NCBI RefSeq assembly: GCF_000384335.2
Contig: NZ_KQ031382.1
Coordinates: forward strand, 1,798,001-1,862,000
Length of the DNA stretch: 64,000 nt
Direction: 5' to 3'
Origin: Hyphomicrobium sp. 99
GTDB lineage: Bacteria; Pseudomonadota; Alphaproteobacteria; Rhizobiales; Hyphomicrobiaceae
Shown piece after piece: positions 57,749 to 64,000 of this stretch. The notes beneath the pieces were generated by a model. It worked only from the letters and a program-made list of their open reading frames with translations, was not told the origin of the DNA and made no database searches. Both the position numbers and the translations under genes were made by a program. Position 1 is the first letter of the stretch; each line of letters begins with the position of its first letter.

Positions 57749-58573
57749 TTAGCGAGCGTCTAATTCTGCGAATTTCTGCAACCAGTCGAGAACTTCGGCA
57801 GGTCCCTGAAACGCGGATTCAGCCGCCGAAAAATTCTCGCCGGCCACTTTCAAACCGAAGCCGCCGAGTTCTTCGGCTGCTCGGAACGCGTCGACGTCGG
57901 CGATGTCGTCTCCGATCATGATGGGAATTTTGTTCGCGAACAGCGGCAGCGATGCAAGTTTTCTGAGCGCGCGTCCCTTGGAGAAGCCGATAGGCAAGAC
58001 CTCGACGACTTTTCGGCCTGCGCAGATCGAGAATTCATTGGGATATTTCGGCACGAGCGTTTCAATCATCATCATCAAGGATGAATGAAGTTCAGGCGCG
58101 AGCCGATAATGAAGCGCGATGCCGCTGCCCTTATCCTCATAAACGATCCCCGGCAAATCCTCGACGATCTTCTTGATGTCAGCCGTAAGCACCGGACTGA
58201 ACATCGATGTAAGGGCTTCAATCGAACCGTTTACGGATAATCGCATTTCCCCGCCATGCACGCCGCCCCCAACCAACTTCGCCGGGTGGAGCAGGTGGTC
58301 GGCTTCGTCCAACGGCCGTCCGGTAACGATCGCCAATGCGCCGTGCAAGCGGCTCGCGAGAGCCTGCAGAACTTGTGAAAGGTTAGGCGGCACGTGAACA
58401 GTCGATGGCGTCAGCGCAACGTCCAGAAGCGTGCCATCGATGTCGAGAAAAAGCGCAACGGGTTCGTCGCGAGCAATGAGCCGCTCGACGATATCGCGCG
58501 CAGCGACGGCACGTTCATGCGTCGACAAAGCAATATCCTGCCAGGCGGCGCTTTTCTTTAATTGCTGGGTCAA
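57749..58573 (-). CDS. otsB: trehalose-6-phosphate phosphatase
   Basis: 274 residues. HAD motif I FLDIDGTLLD with Asp44 and Asp46, motif II IVTGRPL, motif III lysine in GFSKGRAL and motif IV IMIGDDIADVDAF. Dephosphorylates trehalose-6-phosphate from OtsA. The start is a TTG at 58573 with AGGGG about 12 bases upstream. It is the last gene of the minus-strand operon otsA-ROK-PfkB-otsB, 18 bases after the kinase. Confidence 0.93.
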   Translation of the reverse strand: MTQQLKKSAAWQDIALSTHERAVAARDIVERLIARDEPVALFLDIDGTLLDVALTPSTVHVPPNLSQVLQALASRLHGALAIVTGRPLDEADHLLHPAKLVGGGVHGGEMRLSVNGSIEALTSMFSPVLTADIKKIVEDLPGIVYEDKGSGIALHYRLAPELHSSLMMMIETLVPKYPNEFSICAGRKVVEVLPIGFSKGRALRKLASLPLFANKIPIMIGDDIADVDAFRAAEELGGFGLKVAGENFSAAESAFQGPAEVLDWLQKFAELDAR

Positions 58574-58591
58574 AACAACTTAATCCCCTGC

Positions 58592-59686
58592 TTAGATGGA
58601 GAAGCTAAAGAGCGCAGCCTCGCTCGCAGTTTCGATTTCTCGCTCCAACACCGGCTTGGTCAGAAGGCCCGTCTGCGTGTCGATGAACTTCACCACGCTG
58701 GCTGCATTAATGGCTGCCGCACTCAGTGCTCGCGCCGGATCTTTCGTTTCCGTTAGATAGCATGCGAACGTAGCGGAGAACGCATCGCCGGCCCCCGTTG
58801 TTGCCGCTGCGACGACATGCTGCGCCGCCCGATAATAGAGGTTTTGGCCGCGCGCGATGAACGCGCCATTGGCGCCGTCGGTTAACACGATCACGCCGAC
58901 ACCCAACTCTATCAGGGCGCCTAAAAACTTTACCAATGACATTTCGTAGCCGCCGCTCCGCAGCCCGCGCTTGGCAAGAGGCGGAATGGGCACGTCGTCC
59001 TTGGCGATTAATGGAGCGCCGCCATCTCCGAAAGTTTGCAAGAGATGCGGCATCAACGTCTGTGCTTCTGCGCGGTTTAAGCAGAGAATATCGATGTGCT
59101 TGAGGCTATTCCAAAAGTCGTCGAAACGAGCCGTGAGTTGCCTGATGCCGGGATTGACACCAAGCAACGCGCCCGCGCTTTTCGCTCGGCTGACAACGAG
59201 CGGATAGTATTCCGCCGACTGATTGCTGAGATTTGCCACATAAACCAGATCGCGCCCCGCAAAAGCCTCCGGCGGAAGATCACCCGCTTTGAGCTTCGTA
59301 TTTGCGCCGCGATACGTGAAAACGGCCGCATTGCGATCATGGGAAGAAATGATGACGGACGAGCCTGTCGGCTGCTGCTCATCGACGACGATCCATGACA
59401 CGTCGATGCCTTCCGCACGCAAGAGATTGAGAATTATTTCTGCCTTCTCGTCGCGGCCGATCTTCGCGATGATTGACGTCCTGTGACCGAGGCGGGCCGC
59501 CGCGACGGCTGCGTTTACCGCGCCACCCCCGCAACTCGATGCGATTTCTTCCGCCTCCGTCTTGTGCCCTTCCTCGAGAAGAAGGAACGAGCTTTCGGCG
59601 TTGCGCATCTTTACCTGTTCGATCTTGTCGTTCGCAATCGTGACGATCGTATCAACCATTGCGCCGCCAATGGTGAGGACGTTCAT
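58592..59686 (-). CDS. PfkB family sugar kinase
   Basis: 364 residues. Ribokinase-type motifs: VLTIGGAMVDTI, GGGAVNAAVAAARLGHRTSIIAKIG near the N-terminus, and TTGAGDAFSATFACYL near the C-terminus with the catalytic Asp. ATG 59686 overlaps the ROK stop (ATGA). Exact sugar unknown; its place in the trehalose operon suggests a hexose or hexose-phosphate substrate. Confidence 0.88.
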   Translation of the reverse strand: MNVLTIGGAMVDTIVTIANDKIEQVKMRNAESSFLLLEEGHKTEAEEIASSCGGGAVNAAVAAARLGHRTSIIAKIGRDEKAEIILNLLRAEGIDVSWIVVDEQQPTGSSVIISSHDRNAAVFTYRGANTKLKAGDLPPEAFAGRDLVYVANLSNQSAEYYPLVVSRAKSAGALLGVNPGIRQLTARFDDFWNSLKHIDILCLNRAEAQTLMPHLLQTFGDGGAPLIAKDDVPIPPLAKRGLRSGGYEMSLVKFLGALIELGVGVIVLTDGANGAFIARGQNLYYRAAQHVVAAATTGAGDAFSATFACYLTETKDPARALSAAAINAASVVKFIDTQTGLLTKPVLEREIETASEAALFSFSI

Positions 59687-60489
59687 CTCGACTCCGCGGG
59701 TGTTCCGACAAGATCGCTCGTCTGCCTGAACCACCGATCCATCTCGGAGCGCCAGAGACGCGCCCCGCCTGCAATCCCGCTCGCTGGCGGAACGACGCTT
59801 GCCCACGGTGGAAGGGCGAAGTTGATACGCCGCGAGTTTCCCCCGCCGATGTAGAGATGATCGACGTTTGTCAAAGCTTGGACTTTGGCAATCACGTGCT
59901 TGGCGCGCTCGTTCCAAGCGTCATCGCCCAACGCGAGATACGCGGCGTGGCCGATGTATTGATCATAATTGAACTCGTCTTTCGCGTAGTGCTGGCCGAG
60001 CTCGAGCCCGAAGAAGGCGGAGCCGTCGCAAAAAAGGGCGCACCCCATGCCTGTGCCGAACGTCAAGACGCATTCGCGGCCTGGGCCCTTTGCAATGCCC
60101 AAGCCGTAGACGATCGCGTCGTTCAGCACGCGGACCGGAACGCCGAACGTCCTCTGTAGTGCGCCTTCGAGATCGAATTCGCTCCAGTGATGGGTGCCGA
60201 GATTGGGCGCCGTCTTGATGTGCTCTCGTCCGACAACGCCTGGAAAGCCCACCGAAGCACGCCCGAAAGTCGGCAACGATTTGACGATATCGCTGATGAG
60301 ATCGACGAGCGCTTCCGGGGTGCTGGGCTTCGGAGTTTGCGTGGTGATGAAATCCGAAATCAACGCGCCCGAGGCGTTCACGGTCGCCGCCTTCACCAGC
60401 GTACCTCCGATATCCACGCAAAGGATGTTCGGATTGGACATGACGTCAACCCCGCTGGGAATGGTTTTTCTTTCCATGATGACGCCCAT
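59683..60489 (-). CDS. ROK family kinase, polyphosphate glucokinase-like
   Basis: 268 residues. Phosphate-binding loop DIGGTLVKAA at about 26-35, the substrate-side VLNDAIVYGLG, LTFGTGMGCALF and IGGGNSRRI. The ROK zinc motif CxCGxxGC is absent, as in the polyphosphate/ATP glucokinase subgroup. Probably makes glucose-6-phosphate for OtsA. The ATG overlaps the otsA stop by one base (TAATG) and its stop overlaps the PfkB start, so translation is coupled. Confidence 0.82.
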   Translation of the reverse strand: MGVIMERKTIPSGVDVMSNPNILCVDIGGTLVKAATVNASGALISDFITTQTPKPSTPEALVDLISDIVKSLPTFGRASVGFPGVVGREHIKTAPNLGTHHWSEFDLEGALQRTFGVPVRVLNDAIVYGLGIAKGPGRECVLTFGTGMGCALFCDGSAFFGLELGQHYAKDEFNYDQYIGHAAYLALGDDAWNERAKHVIAKVQALTNVDHLYIGGGNSRRINFALPPWASVVPPASGIAGGARLWRSEMDRWFRQTSDLVGTPAESR

Positions 60490-61964
60490 TATGTCACCAC
60501 ATTGGCCGTAAACCGGCTAGGCGGATTGTTTTTTTTAACGGTGCTCTGCAATCGCTCCAGAGCTTTCCCCATTTCCGATGATGATTTCAGCGCCCGAGCG
60601 AGACGGCGCTGTCCGGCTTTCATGAGCGCCGAAAAATAGCTGCGGCTCCAGTCATTTGAATCGCTCTTGCGGACGATGTCGAGAAGCCGCGCATGACGCG
60701 CACGCCGTTCGTCCAGCGGCATTTTAAGCGCGACACGCAAACCCTGAACCAAATCGCCGAGATCGTAAGGATTGACGAGGACAGCGTCTGAGAGTTGCTC
60801 CGCGGCGCCTGCAAACTTCGACAGAATGAGAACGCCGGGATCTGCGGGATCTTGGCAGGCAATGTACTCTTTCGCCACGAGGTTCATGCCGTCCATCAGC
60901 GGCGTGACCCATCCAATCCGCGATAGGCGATACACATCGCGAAGCTCGGCACGCGGAATGGTTCTGTGAATGTAATTGATCGGCACCCAGTCGAGTTCGC
61001 CGAAACGGCCGTTGATCGAACCGGCGAGAGATTCAAGCTCGGCTTTGATGTCGGCATAGGCTTCGACGCTTTCGCGCGTCGGCGGCGCGAACTGCGAAAG
61101 CACGATGTGGCGCCGGTATTCAGGATATTCTTCCAGGAACCTCCCGTAGGCTTTGAATTTCTGCGGCAAACCTTTGGTGTAATCCAACCGGTCGATTCCG
61201 ATGATGCGATTGATCTCGGACATGTCCGCCGCCTTCAATGCTTCCGCTTCGCCGGGACCGAAGGCGAAATCGGCGGGATCGATGCCAACGGGGAAGCATC
61301 CGATATCGAGCTCCGCCTCGAAAACGCGGATACGGCCCGATGGCAGTAGCCTTCCGAAGACGCTTTGTTGGAAGAAGTCGATCAAGTTGCGCACGTCCGA
61401 TTGCGTCTGCAGACCGATCAGATCGTAGGCGCTGAGAGCCTTCGCAATTTCCTTGTTTTCCGGAATGGCGAGCAACGCCTGCGCGGGGCCGACAGGAATG
61501 TGCAAGAAATAACCGATGGGGTTCTCGATGCCGAGCTTGCGCAACTCGAGCGCCATCGGCAGCAGGTGATAGTCATGTACCCAGATGACGTCGTCAGGCT
61601 CTATCAACGGAGCGAGATGGCGCGCGAACCTCTCGTTCACCGCCACATACCGAGAATAATATCCGGCTTCGAACTGCGCGAGATCCAGGCGGTTATGGAA
61701 CACCGGCCACAACACTGAATTCGAATAGCCGAGGTAGTATTCGTTGTAGTCGTCTGTCGTCAGCGGCTCGGTGACGGTGGTGTGGCCGTCGGAACTCGTA
61801 ACCTTTATGTCGGGTGAATCGGAATCATCGATTTGTCCATCCCAGCCGAACCAAAAGCCGTTCTGCTGGGCGAGGGTGTTATAAATCGCAACCGTGACGC
61901 CACCAGCCTGCTGGGCCACATTGAAATCAATGACACGGTTCGAAACCATGACAAGCCGGGCCAA
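60489..61964 (-). CDS. otsA: alpha,alpha-trehalose-phosphate synthase
   Basis: 491 residues. Glucose transfer from a nucleotide sugar to glucose-6-phosphate. GT20 motifs: VMVSNRVIDF, GGVTVAIYNTLAQQNGFWFGWDG, VIWVHDYHLLPMAL, GIDRLDYTKGLPQKFKA and DGMNLVAKEYIACQ. The start is TTG 61964 with AGGAGG five bases upstream, which gives MARLVMVSNRV, the usual N-terminus. First gene of the four-gene trehalose operon. Confidence 0.94.
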   Translation of the reverse strand: MARLVMVSNRVIDFNVAQQAGGVTVAIYNTLAQQNGFWFGWDGQIDDSDSPDIKVTSSDGHTTVTEPLTTDDYNEYYLGYSNSVLWPVFHNRLDLAQFEAGYYSRYVAVNERFARHLAPLIEPDDVIWVHDYHLLPMALELRKLGIENPIGYFLHIPVGPAQALLAIPENKEIAKALSAYDLIGLQTQSDVRNLIDFFQQSVFGRLLPSGRIRVFEAELDIGCFPVGIDPADFAFGPGEAEALKAADMSEINRIIGIDRLDYTKGLPQKFKAYGRFLEEYPEYRRHIVLSQFAPPTRESVEAYADIKAELESLAGSINGRFGELDWVPINYIHRTIPRAELRDVYRLSRIGWVTPLMDGMNLVAKEYIACQDPADPGVLILSKFAGAAEQLSDAVLVNPYDLGDLVQGLRVALKMPLDERRARHARLLDIVRKSDSNDWSRSYFSALMKAGQRRLARALKSSSEMGKALERLQSTVKKNNPPSRFTANVVT

Positions 61965-62277
61965 CGAGACCTCCTTCCATCCGACACGTGAGCGATGTAA
62001 AAGCCAGCCCCCGCGTGGCATTGCACTCGTTCTTAAACCCCCGGTATTCCTGTAGGTTCCCTCTTTTCGGGAGAACGTAACATTCTTCCCATATTCCATC
62101 GCACGGTGCGCCGTGGATTGTCGGCAGCAGGCATTCTTTGCCGCTGTCATCTGCCGCCTCTCGCATGAGCGAGAAATTCATGATAGTTATAAATAAATGC
62201 GAGTGGGGGACGGCGACGGCTCTACAGCGCCGCCGGGAAATGCTGGATGGGTGCTCGGGGCCGTTCGTGGGGCGCGA

Positions 62278-63336
62278 ATGGTTCGACTCGTCGATAATCT
62301 GATCGAACGTGTGTTTCCGCGACTTCGGCGCAGGCCGTACTTCGCCTATCCAATAGGAATTGCGATTTTCGCCGTTGCCGCAATGGCGCGAATGGGCCTG
62401 TCGCGATGGCTCCAGGACAACGTTCCCTTCTTGACCTTCTTCCTGGCTGTTCTCTTGGCGGCACTCATCGCGGGAACCGGACCAGCACTGGTCGTCACTG
62501 GAGCCTCACTCATCTTTAGCTGGTACTTCTTTCTTCCCGGTCCTGGGTGGACGCTCGATGCGACGACATTCGTGGCCCTCGCGAGCTTCACGATCCTTTC
62601 CTGTCTGATCGTTGCGGTCGTTCATCTTCTCAATCGCAAGGTCGAGGGCCTGATGAATGAGCGCGCGCGCAACGAAGCATTGTTTCAGGACAGCGCGCTT
62701 GGGGAGCTGCAGTTGGAGCAACTCAACATCGAGCTGCGCCATCGACTGAAAAACACCTTCGCCGTTATCGGTGGCCTCGTTAGTCAATCCGCCCGTTATA
62801 GCCGGGACGTTGACAGCTTTGCGCAGTCGCTCTCCGGCCGCCTCTCGGCGATGGGTAACGCGATGGATCTAATCGCGACGCGCAGTTTCCTCGGCGCCTC
62901 GCTGAAAGAGCTGATCGCGGAGACGTTGAAGCCGCTGGTACCCCCCGGCGCTAAGCGATTGGACATGGGGGGACCCGATACTGTCATCCCCGGCGATGTC
63001 GCGAGCGCGCTCGCTTTGACGCTTCACGAACTCGGAACGAACGCGATCAAATACGGCGCCTGGTCCGATAAACGCGGGGCAGTCAGCGTGAAATGGACGC
63101 TAAGCAAGATGGACGAAGACGAATTATCCTTCGAACTCGTCTGGGATGAACGTGGTGGCCCGCGCGTTTCGGCTCCTGAACGACGAGGGCTCGGAACGAC
63201 GCTGATCGATAGCGGATTTCCGAGTGCCAAGGTCGAACGCGAGTTCAACGAGGAGGGCGTTCGTTGCCGCATCGTCGCCGTGTTGAAACAGGCAACGACG
63301 CGGCGGACGCGGGGACGGGCACCCTCGCTTAGCTGA
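62278..63336 (+). CDS. HWE family sensor histidine kinase
   Basis: 352 residues from ATG 62278, which has GGGG seven bases upstream; an in-frame start at 62197 has no ribosome site. A DUF4118-like membrane unit (four helices, about 20-140) precedes a kinase core with H-box ELRHRLKNTFAVIGGL, N-box LHELGTNAIKYGAWS and WDERGGPRVSAPERRGLG, the HWE signatures. No receiver protein lies next to it. Its stop overlaps the convergent GH15 gene by eight bases. Confidence 0.88.
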   Translation: MVRLVDNLIERVFPRLRRRPYFAYPIGIAIFAVAAMARMGLSRWLQDNVPFLTFFLAVLLAALIAGTGPALVVTGASLIFSWYFFLPGPGWTLDATTFVALASFTILSCLIVAVVHLLNRKVEGLMNERARNEALFQDSALGELQLEQLNIELRHRLKNTFAVIGGLVSQSARYSRDVDSFAQSLSGRLSAMGNAMDLIATRSFLGASLKELIAETLKPLVPPGAKRLDMGGPDTVIPGDVASALALTLHELGTNAIKYGAWSDKRGAVSVKWTLSKMDEDELSFELVWDERGGPRVSAPERRGLGTTLIDSGFPSAKVEREFNEEGVRCRIVAVLKQATTRRTRGRAPSLS

Positions 63337-64000
63337 CGTTTAGTGACCGGCGGGGAATAGCCAGGCCCGCAGCTGTGAGATCGTGATCCCGCTCCAAACC
63401 TTTGGGAGTGGTGTCATGTTTTGCTGGCGATCCGCACCACGCGTCTTCCCAAGTCCGCGATAGCGTCATCGCAGAATTAATCATTCCGGCCATCGAGTAG
63501 GTCTGGGGAAGGTTGCCCCACAACTGCCCGGTTGCGGGATTGACATCCTCGCTCAACATTCCGAACGCGTTGCGCTTCTTTAGAAGCTCATCAAAGAGTT
63601 CGCGGGCCTCGTCCTTACGCCCGACGGACGCGAGCGCGTCGATGTACCAGAACTGACAGGCGAGGAAGGCCGATTCCGGCAAGCCGAAATCGTCTTCGGC
63701 CGCATAGCGCAACATCAAGCCGTTGCGCATCAACTCGCGGCCGATAGCATTTGTCGTTTTGACAAACCGCGGATCGTTCGGCGGCAGGAAGCCCAAATCG
63801 GCCAAGAGCAGCACGCTGGCGTCCAGTTCGTCATGATCGAATGCGCCCGTAAATGAACCGCGCTTGTCGCTCCACGCTCGAGTGAGAATTTCGGCGCGGA
63901 TCTTTTCGGCGGAGTCCTTCCAGTGCGCCACACGTTCCGGCAATCCGAGAAGCTGCGCTATGCGGGCAAGGCGATCGCACGCGACCCAGCACAACAGTGC
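63329..64000 (-). CDS. glycoside hydrolase family 15 protein (N-terminus beyond window)
   Basis: C-terminal part only, about 223 residues, running off the right edge. GH15 (alpha/alpha)6 features: CWVACDRLARIAQLLG, the acidic DASVLLLADLGFLPPNDPRF and GNLPQTYSMAGMINSAM with the glucoamylase-like Leu-Pro-x-x. GH15 includes glucoamylases and the trehalases of mycobacteria. Location beside otsA/otsB favours trehalose or glucan hydrolysis. Confidence 0.85.
   Translation of the reverse strand, partial: ALLCWVACDRLARIAQLLGLPERVAHWKDSAEKIRAEILTRAWSDKRGSFTGAFDHDELDASVLLLADLGFLPPNDPRFVKTTNAIGRELMRNGLMLRYAAEDDFGLPESAFLACQFWYIDALASVGRKDEARELFDELLKKRNAFGMLSEDVNPATGQLWGNLPQTYSMAGMINSAMTLSRTWEDAWCGSPAKHDTTPKGLERDHDLTAAGLAIPRRSLNVS

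Overview
The window reads as chromosome of an alphaproteobacterium of the Hyphomicrobiales (Rhizobiales). Three things point there: high GC; the order tatABC-serS-surE-LysM/M23-yajC-secDF-Mth938-phytoene synthase-like; and the order yceD-plsX-fabH-ihfA-merR with a tRNA-Pro downstream. The cytochrome bc1 chaperone, the IalB family protein and the K+-independent H+-pyrophosphatase fit the same group. A methylotroph-like genus such as Hyphomicrobium is plausible because of the gamma-glutamylamide/N-methylglutamate-type gene set, but genus is inference.

Layout. 0-20 kb is mostly housekeeping: the Tat translocase (tatA cut by the window edge), seryl-tRNA synthetase, SurE, an NlpD-like lipoprotein, a DUF815 ATPase, YajC-SecD-SecF, a large secreted SGNH hydrolase, TrmFO, an Nramp Mn transporter with a Mur/Fur-like operator, a DUF2157/GDYXXLXY membrane pair and a RidA protein. 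20-29.6 kb carries a DUF937 protein, a His/Trp/Gly-rich secreted protein, the H+-PPase, BamE, the bc1 chaperone, and yceD-plsX-fabH-ihfA-merR. 29.6-34.6 kb holds a PPTase, a secreted unknown protein with an APC permease, and a Tat-exported hydrolase, ending at tRNA-Pro(GGG).

34.6-36.6 kb is a tiny integrated element. The 3' 45 bases of tRNA-Pro are repeated 1.9 kb downstream, and between the copies lie only an XRE regulator and a vWA-domain protein, with no integrase. 36.6-43.1 kb is a surface region: an IalB protein, a 1600-residue autotransporter and a divergent Crp/Fnr regulator with a perfect FNR-type box between them.

43.3-52.4 kb is an amine utilisation cluster: RidA, an FAD amine oxidase, a GlnT/GMAS-type ligase, three N-methylglutamate-synthase/GlxBCD-type subunits, an XRE-cupin regulator and an APC permease. 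A shared inverted repeat TTGCA-N5-TGCAA sits over both divergent promoter regions and is probably the operator of the XRE-cupin regulator. 52.9-57.7 kb has a GT2 glycosyltransferase, an MsbA-like ABC exporter and a large membrane protein of unknown role. 57.7-64 kb is a trehalose module, otsA-ROK kinase-PfkB kinase-otsB with tightly coupled starts, next to an HWE histidine kinase and a GH15 glycosidase that runs off the right edge.
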